A DNA stretch of 64,000 bases. It comes from Gnetum montanum. Its lineage: Eukaryota; Streptophyta; Gnetopsida; Gnetales; Gnetaceae. Numbering within the stretch: position 1 is the stretch's first letter; each line of letters begins with the position of its first letter. Below the pieces are notes generated by a model. That model was not told the origin of the DNA. It saw nothing but the letters and a program-made list of their open reading frames with translations, and searched no databases. This document shows positions 9,184 to 19,270 of this stretch, piece after piece. Location: assembly GCA_015680685.1 (NCBI GenBank), contig MNCI01008335.1:113230-177229 (forward strand), in the 5' to 3' direction. Position numbers and translations under genes: made by a program.

Positions 9184-10520
9184 CTGAGCCTATACTCAAA
9201 TGTGGAATGTTTTCAAGACTGAGTGATTGGTTAGATTTGCAAGCTCATTCCCTTCCATATCAGCTAACTTGAATGCTCCGTTGTCATATGCTTTGGTGAC
9301 CAAGTAAGGCCCTTCCCAGTTGGCTGAGAATTTGTTCGGGTATTCCCGAATGGCCTTAAGTACAAGGTCACCTTCTTTGATACGGTGCTTATGAATGTCA
9401 TGCCGATGGCGTTGTCATTGTCGTTTTTGGTACCATTCAATCTGATCGAGTGCATGTAGGCGTTCCTCCTCCACCGAGTCCAAGTCAATGATGCATAGGT
9501 CATTATTTTGCTCTTCGTCAAGGAGTCCGAAAAGTGTGATCCTTAAAGATGGTACCTATAATTCCAATGGTAAAACGGCTTCTGAACCATAAACAAGACT
9601 ATATGGCATTTTACCTATTGAAGTTCAATGCGTAGTGCGATAAGCCCACAGTGTGTATACCAGCTGTCTGTGCCATCTTTTCTTTCTTTGGGTAAGCATC
9701 TTTTTAAGTATTGTAATGATGGTTTTATTTGTGACCTCTGCTTGCCCATTGCTCTAAGGGTAGTAAGGGGATGAAAATGAGTTTTTGATCCCCAGACATT
9801 CATAGAAAGCTTTGGTTTTGGCACTACTGAATTGTGGCCCATTATCAGTGATGATGGTCATGGGGATGCCAAAACGGGTCACAATGTTTTCAAGGATGAA
9901 GTTGCATACGTGTTTAGATGTGGTTCTTTGAAGGGGAATAGCTTCTACCCACTTTGTGAAATATTCTATTGCGGTTATGATGAAACTATGCCCTACAGAA
10001 GATGAGGGTGTTATTGGTCCGATAAGGTCCAACCCCCACTTTTGAAAGGGCCATGTGATTTGCGCTGTATGCAACTCATTTGGTGGGACATGGATTAGAT
10101 TACTATGTATTTGACAGGTACTACATGTTTTAGCCTTAGAGAGACAATCATACTCCATGTGTGGCCAATAATAGCCTAAGCATCTTATTTTCGTTACCAT
10201 TGCTTTTGGTGTTATATGTCCTCCGCATAGTCCATCATGTACCTACTCAACGATGGTTTGGGCATTAGCGCTACTAACGCATGTTAGCAGTATGCCTTCG
10301 TAGGATTGACGGCATAATGTGTCCCCTACTAGTGTATATTGCTGAGAACACTTTCGTACCACATCCTTTTGTGCATTCGTTAGATGTCGCGGTGTTTCAC
10401 CATGTAGAAGGTACTCTTTTATGTCGTCATACCATTCTATCGCATGTGTCGTGTTAACGGATGCAATTGGCAACGTATCGAGAGTATCGGTTATGGGTTT
10501 AGCACAACTAATTATGGAGC
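9184..10520 (-). pseudogene. T2 pol: integrase
   Basis: Ty3/Gypsy integrase that inserts the cDNA into the genome. The HHCC zinc-binding region (HDGLCGGH, later CSTCQ) is at about 10120-10260. The catalytic core carries the DDE residues in WGLDLIGPI (about 10030), ITDNGPQFSS (about 9845) and GQAEVTNKT (about 9740). The C-terminal part ends with NELANLTNQSVLKTFHI-like residues just before 9184. At least one TAG interrupts the core (YYP*SNGQ) and frameshifts split the C-terminus. Sequence from 10243 to 10614 stays open for 123 codons and links to the RNase H region. All three catalytic residues are still readable. Confidence 0.85.
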
Positions 10521-10559
10521 TTGGAAATGTATGGAACATGTCAGGTGATATGTTTAACG

Positions 10560-11430
10560 CTAGGGTGGCCAATGCGTCTACGATGGTATTATCGTTTCTG
10601 GAGATATGTTGCACATCGATGTTTTCGAATTACCTCATTAAGTGTTTTACTAAGTCACAGTATGGTTGTAAATTTTTCTCTTTGCATGTATAAATATCTG
10701 TGACTTGGTTCAAAACCAGTTGTGAGTCTCCCTTGACCACTAGTCATGTGATGTCTGAAGCTAGTGCTGCCATAAGACCTCTAAGGAGACCTTCGTACTC
10801 TGCTATGTTGTTGGTACAGTGAAAGTCGAAACGATAAGCACAGGGTCAAATCTCCTTGGAGGGATAGGTGATGACGGCGGTGGCACTTCCCCCTCAAGAG
10901 GTGGATGCCACATCAAAGTTCAAAATAGCATCATAGTCATTGGGTACTATGTCTATTGCACTTACATTTTCGTCGGGGAATTATGGCTCTATCGTTGCTT
11001 GATCGTGCATTGGTGACGCAGTCATTTGATTTGCTATGGCTTGACCCTTAACTGATGATTAGGCTATATAGTGTAGGTCAAACTCAGCTATCATGGCTTT
11101 CCAACAGGCTATTCTACTTATCTCGTAAATGTTTCCTGTGATGGCTCTGAGCACATTATCCTTGCAGATTATATTGACTTGGTTGTGGAAGAGGTAATGT
11201 CACCATTTCTTTAAGGAAAAGACCAGGGCTAAACATGACCTCTCCACCTCGTTATACTTTTTCTCATGGGCTATTAATGCATGGCTTAAGTAGTAGACGA
11301 GGACTTCGGTTCCATCGTTTTGTTTCTAGCAAAGCATGGACGCGATTGACAAGTCCGAAGTGGCAAGGTAGATGTAAAACGGTTTATCATTTTGAGGTGG
11401 ATAAACTGTGGGTAGTTGAACGAGTGCTGC
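10560..11430 (-). pseudogene. T2 pol: RNase H plus second (archaeal-type) RNase H
   Basis: Two RNase H-like domains follow RT. The first, about 11060-11430, is the usual Gypsy domain (KPFYIYLATSD, EKKYNEVERSCLALVF). The second, about 10580-10940, has FDVAST, NNIAEYEGLLRGLMAAL, VKGDSQLVLNQV and the final DALATLAL. This gives the D-E-D-D set expected of the additional RNase H that plant Tat-lineage elements are known to have acquired. The connecting stretch at 10940-11060 is a linker. RNase H removes the RNA template during reverse transcription. Several TAG stops and a frameshift are present. Confidence 0.8.
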
Positions 11431-12690
11431 TTTAATATTTTCAAATGCTTCCTGGCACTATGGAGTCCATTCAAAATGGATGTTTTTGTGTAGCAAGTGG
11501 TTCATAGGTTTCAACTTGTCTATTAGTTTTTCTATGAAACGCCTGATAAACTGTAATATACCTTGTAGACCTCGGAGTTCGATAAGGTTGCTAGGTGGTT
11601 TTAAGTTTGTTATGGCCTTAACTTTATTAGGGTCTACATGTATCCCTGCTTCCAAGGCTATGAATCCAAGCATTTTTCCTGTTTTGACACCGAAGACACA
11701 TTTCTTTGGGTTAAGTCTCAGCTCATATTTTAAACAACGCTTTAGTACTAGGTCAAGATCTTGTACATGTTGTTCTGATGTCTTCGATTTAACCACGATA
11801 TCGTCCACGTAGTCGTTAAGTGAGTGCAACATGTAATCACTAAAAATAAATGTCATGGCCCTTTGATATGTGGCCCCAGCGTTCTTGAGACCGAAGGGCA
11901 TCATTGTATAACAAAAGGGTCCCCATGGTGTCATAAAGGTAGTCCGGAGCTGATGCTCCGAGTTAATGCGTATCTAGTTATATCCTGAGAAGCCATCCAT
12001 AAAAGATAATAGGGCATGCCTAGCAGTTGAGTCGATAAGTTGATCGATGCTGGGTAGGGGAAAATCATCTTTTATGGTTGCAACGTTGAGATCCCGGAAG
12101 TCAATGCATAAGCAAATACTTCTGTTCTTTTTCGGGACAATGACCATTTGGATACCCAATCGACATAATCGACAGCCCGAATGAAACCTACCTGATAAAG
12201 TTTGGTGATCTCATTGCAAACTGCCAATGCTACCTCAGGTTTAACCTTTTGCGCCTTTTGTTTTACTGGCTTCAATTTTGGATCAAGGATAATGTTGTGC
12301 TAGACGATTCGAGGATCTAACTCGGGCATGTCGATGTAAGACCAAGCGAATGCTTTCATGTTGTTTTGAAGCACATCTTCTACATCTTTGGCCAGTTGAT
12401 GTTGCAATAGTGTACTCAATTTTAATATTTTTGTTTCACCATCAGGCATAACGATGGGGGTTTCAGTCAATGGGTCTTTAGTGATACTATCGGCTTCTAT
12501 GTCGAGAGATCTTGTCATACCTTTATAGTTATCTAGCGTTTGTTGTGTTGAGGCTATGAGTGTGTCTTCCATCAATGTACCTAAGCTGATGGAGTTTATG
12601 CCGATTTCTCTTGTGATTTTTCCATATGGTCCATTGATGATCAAGAGTGTGGATAAATGCTGACAATCCATCAGGCTTGTTCCTTCCAAT
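11370..12690 (-). pseudogene. T2 pol: reverse transcriptase
   Basis: Ty3/Gypsy reverse transcriptase. The upstream region has AFAWSYIDMPELDP (about 12320-12360), then KPVKQKAQKVKPE, DFRDLN, KDDFPLPSIDQL, FMDGFSGYN (about 11980), PFGLKNAGATYQRAM and the catalytic YVDD (about 11805). These motifs match the Tat lineage. The 5' limit is set at a possible acceptor (ATTGGAAG|GAACAAG) that aligns with a strong acceptor in T3 at 46792. In-frame stops (for example after GYN) and frameshifts near 12160 and 12300 make it a pseudogene, although the catalytic motif is intact. Confidence 0.85.
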
Positions 12691-12784
12691 AAACAAAGGG
12701 CAGAATGAGCTAATAGGTGTTGTTTCATGTTCTTTGGCAACGTAAATCATGTGTACATGCACAATGGTGGTTTATCATCACACC

Positions 12785-13035
12785 AAGATGCATGGTAGTT
12801 TAAGGCCTTACCAAGCCATGTGTGGCAGTTTAAGGCCTTACCAGGTCATGTGTGGTAGTTTAAGGCCTTACCGGGCTACGTGTGGGTTGTAGGTGGCAGT
12901 TTAAGGCCTTACCAGGCCGGATGGGGTAGTTTGTGGTAGTTTAAGGCCTTACCGGGCTGAATGTGGTAGTTTTTGATAGTTTAAGGCCTTACCGGGCCGT
13001 CATGGCAGTTTAAGGCCATACCGGGCCGAATGTGA
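12785..13035. repeat. Hairpin-unit array II (GGCC arms)
   Basis: Seven or eight copies of TAGTTTAAGGCCTTACCGGGCC-like units: flank TAGTTTAA, arm GGCC, loop TTACCG, arm GGCC. Copies near 12900 and 12990-13020 keep full arm pairing. The array sits immediately 5', in the sense direction, of the RT exon. T3 has array V at the same place. Confidence 0.85.
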
Positions 13036-13237
13036 ATGATTTGATGCCTAGTCGCCGTATAATTTTCATCAGAGAGTTTGCGTCAAAACATCCAGTGTGG
13101 GCATGTGGTAGTGTTCATCTTGTTTTATATAGTATTTTTTATTTTGAACAATTTTAATTAAAATTAATAATAAAAGAAATAAAAAAAACAAAATGCAAGG
13201 CGACGGTGACAATGGCAGCGGTAACGTGGGTGCTATA

Positions 13238-13246
13238 TATAGCGTA
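13238..13246 (+). promoter_or_regulatory. TATA box of the T2 antisense gene (candidate)
   Basis: TATATATAG in a locally CpG-containing stretch, 268 bp upstream of the exon 1 ATG on the plus strand. T3 has TATATAAG near 47304, upstream of its copy. Confidence 0.45.
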
Positions 13247-13289
13247 AGGCTGTCAGTTGTAAGCACCGTGAACTTGAAGTAAAACCGAG

Positions 13290-14240
13290 CATGAGCGTAA
13301 ACCTCAGTGTAAGTGTAAACCTCAGCGTAAGCATAAACCACCAAACCCAGTGTAAGCGTAGAGGCTTAAACTTAGCGTAAGCATGAGCGTAGAGGTTCAA
13401 GCGTCAGCGTAAGCATGAGCGTAGAGGCTCAAACTTAGTGTACAGGGTTCAGCTCGGCGTGCAGGTTCAAACCCCAGCGTAAACCTGTCAATCTCAGCGT
13501 AGAGGATGCCGAAATGGGCAAGGGCAAGGAGGTAGAAGGCTAGGGGAGGAAGGGGCCTGACCTAACTTTTGCGGAGGAAAGTGAGGCCATGTTGCAGTGT
13601 CTGCCTAGGCCAAGGGTTCCATCGTGGCCTAGATCGTCACACAGGTAGGCTCTAATCCTGCCTCTAATAATTTTTTCATCTGTACTTGTTATCTGGCGTA
13701 GATAATTTTTTGTAGTGTAAATGGTCTGTACGCTGAGCATAGGTCTGTAGCGTAGAGGGTCTGTACAGCGTACAGGGTCCATACGCTTAGCGTAGCATAG
13801 ACCCGCAGCGTAGACGGTTTTAGCAATATGGCGTAGATGATTTTATCAGTACATAGCGTAAACTATTTTATCAGTACATAGCGTAAATGATTTCCACAGC
13901 ATATAACGTAGATGGCTTTCACAGCATGTGGCATAAACTATTTTCATAGCGTATACGCTTAGCGTAAATGATTTTTTCTTTTCAGGCAGTGTATAGCGTA
14001 GACAGATTTTCATAGCGTATATGCTAGTAGTTTTTTACAGCGTATAGCGTAGACGGTTTTCATAGTGTATACGCTAGCAATTTTTTACAGCGTCTACACT
14101 AAGCGTAAACGGTTTTCACAGCGTATACGCTGACGATTTTTACAGTGTATACGCTGAGCATGAACAGCTTTCTTTTTTTTTAGGCAGCATATACGCCGAG
14201 TGTGAACAGTTTGTTAAACAGCGTATACACCGATTGAAAA
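13290..14240. repeat. AGCGTATACGCT / AGCGTAGAC iterons around the 5' end of the antisense gene
   Basis: Dozens of CAGCGTA, GCGTAGACGG and GCGTATACGC motifs. The perfect 12-bp palindrome AGCGTATACGCT is at 14120-14131. They occupy the leader and most of intron 1 of the antisense gene and use the same core as the T2 U3 array. Local CpG density is high compared with the rest of the window. Confidence 0.85.
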
Positions 14241-17200
14241 TAGTTTGTAATTTTTCAAAGTGTTAGCCTACAACATGAAATTTTGTTTATCTCCTTTTCA
14301 TGTATGGCTGATTTATCATGCCATTTTGGTTACTTGCAGAGATACTAAACCTTTCCTCCTGGTAGTTGAGCTAGTTGGAGTACTGACATGGTTTGCCCCC
14401 CTTGAGACTGATGAACCTACCCCTGATCTGACCATTGACAACAATGGGATATGGTTTAGAGAAGGGGCATGTGAATTCCTCGCCTTCATCCTAGACAGAT
14501 TTAAGGTGGTGGTCTAGTCACATCTAAGCGAACAAGTGGCACGGAGCATGCTTGAGGCTATGTTGCTGGGATCGTCGAAGGGTGTTATGGTTTTTATGGT
14601 AGACATTGACAAGGGACCGCTTGTGATCGAGGACAGTCCCTCTGGCAAGCCCAAATCTACTTGTCCATTAGCGCGTGTATGGGACCTATTTCCACGAGGG
14701 CCTAATTATCTCAATAACACCTTGTTTTTGGCTACGCATGCACACACGTTATTTTAGAACCCTCCTGGCATGGTGTACCGAGTAGAGAGGTAAGATCATT
14801 TATTTTTTCGTTTCTATTTTTTTTGTCGTTTAGCGTTTGCTTCTATTTTGACGACTGTTCTTTTGTAGGCCCTAAGTTAACCAAGATGGGACATGCGTCA
14901 ACGATGATGGACTTGTCCTAGCTCATACTACTCTAGAGACCTTTATGATGGGTCCCACCCTTCGCGAAGCTGTATTAGCTCAAACCAAGGGTGATATTGT
15001 CCATTTCCACAAACGATTTTCTAGAGCATTTGCACAATGCACGGCTCGTGGATGGCCACATGGAGATTGGTTGCATAATGAACCAATTTTCTCCTGTGAC
15101 TCTGACTTGGGTTCCAGTACCTCAAAGTCCATAGCTAAAGGTAATTGACTATATTTTCTAGATGCCTTAGTGTGTTTGTCCGACTGTTGGTGGTCATACT
15201 GATGTGATGGCTTCAAATTGTGTTTACAGTTGATGTTCCTCCCGATGGAGACCCTGTTACAACAGGACGTATTGAGAGTACCCTGTCAATGAAGTTTGGG
15301 GAGATCCACAAGGCACAAAAATGGTTGCGCACCCATGCCCCATCATCTATTGTCTATTGTTTAGAAGATGTCGGCCTTATGGAGCTATTTACAACCCTGA
15401 GCCCTAATGTGTCGATAGCTAAAATGATTGGGATTGTGGATTCATTCGATAAGTCCATCTCCTACTATAGCACCCGTATTAAGGGTGTCAAAATAGTTTT
15501 CCATCTGTCGGCCGAATTCTTTTCAGACCTTTTCGGTGTACCGGCAAATGGCTTAAATGTAGTTTTGGATAGGGCTCAGAAAGAGCTTCATATGGTGTGT
15601 GAGCTAGAGGACTGGTTGGGCGTTACCAAGGGCTCCAAGGGATTCCCTATGCAGGGGAAGTCAAAGGTTGAGGATGTTAATGAATTATATCCCCTGTTTA
15701 GGGCACGGGTGTTCCTTAAATCCCTATCTCAGGTGGGAAGTCTTGGGGTTGAAGCTACGTGCATCATGCGAACCATCTTAGAAACTGGGATGCATTATAA
15801 TTGGGCTCAATTTTTGTTGTTGGGCCTTCATAAGGAGATAGTGCGATTGCACTCAAATGTTGAGGTGCATTCCCATTTTACATTTGCATTCTTTGTTGGC
15901 TATCTTCGCCACTTGGCTGAGTTTCTAGTGGTTTGCACAGACAATAAATATGTCCTACTGGATCGTACTTAGTTGTCTTGTCCGTGGATTAACCATTTTT
16001 TTGAGACAGCTGAGTCCCAAGATGCTCCTGAGGGTATTGACGAATCTGTGTCCATCATGACAGGAGGGTCATCTGGTACTTCAATCCACACACGTGACAG
16101 TGTGGAGTTGGAATCAGATGATGTGCCTTACACTGCAAAGAGAGCTGAACGGGTCATCAAGGACACCATTGGTAAAGCCAAGTCGAAGCTCCCGAAGTGT
16201 GAACACTCAACAGAGGTTGCCTCAAACGTGGAAGAGCCGAAGGTGAAGTGCATACGATTCAAGATGCATGTCCGAGGTAAGTAAACTTGGTGCACTTATT
16301 GCTTTATCATTTTCATCTTATTCATAATTTTCATTTTGCCCACTTACGTGCAACTAATGCCTTTAGACTTGACTCGAGAAGTGAGGAGACAGGAGTTAGA
16401 GACCATTATTGAGGAGGAGGAAGCTACAACTGACTTAATAATTGAGGAGGAAGAGGTCAGCAAGGATCAAGCAGAAGGAATGGAGGAGCTAGCGGAAGAC
16501 ACCACAGAGACTGAACTGGTCGATGACCAGGGTGGTGTCGATGAGATGTTCAGTAGCTTCCTCAAGGGAACGTTGGACCTTGGCAACTCTCCAAATCCAA
16601 AAGGGGACAGAGAACATGGTATATTTCCTTTTATTTTATTTTGTTGCTTTATGAGTCATTATTTCTATGGTGTTTTACTTTTATGTTTTTATCCCTTCCA
16701 GATGACGGTAGGATGATGCGACTGGACGTGCCCATGAAAATGGCTCCCCCTAAAACGACCACGGAGGTTAGTTCATCTTGTACTCATGGATCATTTACTT
16801 GGACCGAGATGCCAAATAAAATGGATTTTGTGGCTGGTATCACTGAGGAGGTACTTGAATGTATTCAGGAAGCCCACCCTGAGATAGGTACAAATGTCTC
16901 GAGATTTTTGCAGCTTTCGAATTTCACATCCCTTTTTTGTCGTCTAATGTTTAATGCTCGTTCTTTTTGTGTGCGTAGGAGCTAAGCTAAGGTGGGATCC
17001 ATTTGAGACTGTTAGCATTGAAAGTTTACCCATACTACCCCCAGAGGTCGAGCAAATACCAAGGCCGGTTTATGACGAAGTGGCAGAAGGTCTTGTACAG
17101 AATGCCAAATCACTGTGGACCTGTAGGCATTCCATCGAATAGTTATGGTTGCAAATTCAAGCAAAGGAGAAAGAAGTTTCTGAGTTATCAATTGAGCGTG

Positions 17201-17962
17201 ATGATCTCAAGGCTCAGTATGAGTTTTCCTCGGCTAGAATAAGTGGTGATCGTTCTTGGCGAACTTCTGAGGTCACCTATACTAGATATTGGAACCTGCT
17301 CAATCGCCATGCATCATTGACTCGGAAACTAGCAGAGCATAAGGCCCAGGTAGATCTACTGAACCTCAAGTTCCAGGATTGAAAGGATTTTTCTTCCAAG
17401 GTGCACAAGTGGGGTCAGGATGAGAAGAACTACAAGCACCATTATAAGAAATCATTGAAGGAAGTATCTATTGAAAAGCATCAACTTAAAATGTTTGTGG
17501 AGGGTCTGGGTCTATGTTCTGTGTTTGATACCTTTGATCAGAATATGACTGTTGAGATGGAGTCGCCTACAAGGGTAATTACAACCACTCTTGGGGAGGT
17601 TTTTGTGGGTGAATTCCCTTTAAAGCGTCCTACATGATCGACGGTTGACAAGATGAAGGCCTTGGCAGATGTTGATCTAGGCCTTGATGGGACCAATTGG
17701 GCGAGTGTCTCAGAGGAGGAAATTCTCCACCGACTAGAATTCGGTTTAGGGGGATCCCCTACGTTAAGCATTTTTTTATCATAAAATTCATTCGCTGGAT
17801 AATGTTTGAAATTTTTTTCTTTTGTTCTTATGTTGATTGTTTTTTTTTTGGATTTTATAGGATCAAGACGACGATGATGTTCAAGAAGCTGGCCCCAGTG
17901 GAGTAGGGACCCATGATGCCGATGGATCTAAAGGGGATGACTCTACCGTCCCTGATGTTTAA
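13514..17962 (+). CDS. T2 antisense gene, eight exons (decayed, function unknown)
   Basis: A spliced gene on the strand opposite to gag-pol, in the protease-RT gap. Predicted exons: 13514-13644, 14340-14789, 14869-15140, 15230-16276, 16367-16618, 16702-16887, 16979 to about 17755, and about 17862-17962. All mapped borders are GT-AG with pyrimidine-rich acceptors; introns 1-2 join in phase 2 and introns 3-6 in phase 1. The seventh donor is unclear. The product would be about 1050 residues: a basic N-terminus (MGKGKEVEG), a large globular core in exons 2-4 (SIAKMIGIVDSFD, FFSDLFGVPANGL, EDWLG), an acidic Glu-rich exon 5, a coiled coil in exon 7 (IQAKEKEVSELSIERDD) and an acidic tail (DQDDDDVQEAGPSG). 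Stops are few and mostly TAG or TGA, including one near 15970. T3 carries a homologue at 48886-52430. The layout recalls plant retroelement-associated proteins with an N-terminal globular domain and C-terminal coiled coil, but I cannot assign a family. Confidence 0.65.
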
Positions 17963-18320
17963 TTTTTTCTTTGAAATTATTCTGGCTCATATTTTTACAT
18001 GAATTGTAAATTGAATGATTTGAGTTGTATTGAATAGATGAATAAAATCAGTTGACTCTTGTACTTATACATCATTACTTGTATATATATATTTCTACAT
18101 ATATATTTTTTTGTGAATTTTGAGTTTAAATGTAAACATGACATGGAAATATAAAATGTTTTGATTTGTTTTTGTAGTTTAAGTGTAGTGCACAAATGTA
18201 ATTATAAGTAGGAATGTAATTATAAGCAAAGGATAATTGCAGAAATTGTTACTGACAACACGACAATGCAAGCGTAAATTCAAACAATAAACTGGAATTT
18301 GGGAGAAAAACAAAGTGTAG
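17963..18320 (+). terminator. 3' flank of the antisense gene with poly(A) signal
   Basis: AATAAA at 18041-18046, about 80 bp after the proposed stop, is followed by T-rich and TATATA-rich sequence. This fits a 3' end for the plus-strand gene. Nothing coding is seen up to array III. Confidence 0.4.
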
Positions 18321-18324
18321 GTGG

Positions 18325-18545
18325 ATGATCTAGTTTAAGGCCATTTCGGGCCACTCATACTAGTTTAAGGCCATTTTGGGCCATGCGTAAACAAGGGAAG
18401 TTTCAAGTGACATGGGTTGATTTCTTAGGAGACTGACCATTTTTGATCGTGGCTAGTTTTATGTCATTGCGGACATGATAGTTTAACGTCATTTCGGACT
18501 ATTTGTAGTTTAACATCATTTTGGACAGTTTGTAGTTTATTGGTT
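18325..18545. repeat. Hairpin-unit array III
   Basis: Units TAGTTTAAGGCC-ATTTCG-GGCC and GGCC-ATTTTG-GGCC, then TTTAACGTC-ATTTCG-GAC and GTC-ATTGCG-GAC. The arm sequence switches from GGCC to GTC/GAC inside one array while staying complementary. It lies directly after the protease frame ends (sense direction). T3 array VI is at the same position. Confidence 0.8.
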
Positions 18546-18547
18546 TA

Positions 18548-19270
18548 GTAATTTTTTGATTTTTCTCATTTTAACGTTAGGAGTTGCGTTAGTGGGTATG
18601 ATTCTATATTCAGTGTCTCCTTCACTGATCATGTTGAATGGTAATTCAGCCCAAGAGACATCTGATGGAATAGTTCCCGTGTTGGTGTTTTCTGGCGCTT
18701 GTGCATGTATTGTGGTTTCTGTGTCAGTTGTGGTTTCTAAGTGAGGTTGTGTATGTATGATTTCAGGCCTAGGTATTTCTGTTTTGGGTGGATTTTCCTA
18801 TGTGTTTAAAAGATTATGGCCTACTGGTTGTTGTTCATTCGTATCATGTTGTTTAGGCTCTTCGAGCTTAACCTTCAAGCCTTGATCTGTATCTGTATAC
18901 GAGGAGATGGTAGGAGTAGCACCCTCTCCATGTATAACGATTTTTCCACCTTCATAAGGCAGGTGAATTTCTTGGTGTATGGGGGAAGAGACTGCTCTTA
19001 GTTGGGCTAACCAGGGCCTTCCCAATATTAGGCTGAACCCTAGCATTTCATCAATTACCACAAAGTTGACGGATGTGGGGAATTGATTCCTTGCTATGAA
19101 GTCTAAAGTCACGGTTCCTTTTACTATCATGCGTGATCCACTAAATGATTTCAAACATATGGTGGTTGTTGGTCTGATTAGCTCTGTAAGCCCCAATTGT
19201 TCGATGATGGGATATGGCACCACGTTTGTGGTGATTCCATCATCTACATGGACCCTTTGTATCTTGAATT
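18548..19270 (-). pseudogene. T2 protease and downstream tail
   Basis: Aspartic protease that processes Gag-Pol. The active site reads VHVDDGITTNVVP (D-D-G form) at about 19225-19262, followed by IVKGTVTLDF, the flap region FVVIDEMLG and the family motif LILGRPWLAQL (about 19000-19025). A poorly conserved tail runs on to KMRKIKKLLNQ near 18550. T3 retains part of this tail (LWAKFPFDIVDEG against SWAELPFNMISEG), so it was coding. The frame ends just before hairpin array III. The first stop is in the linker upstream of the active site; the 141-codon block 18798-19223 is otherwise open. Confidence 0.8.
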
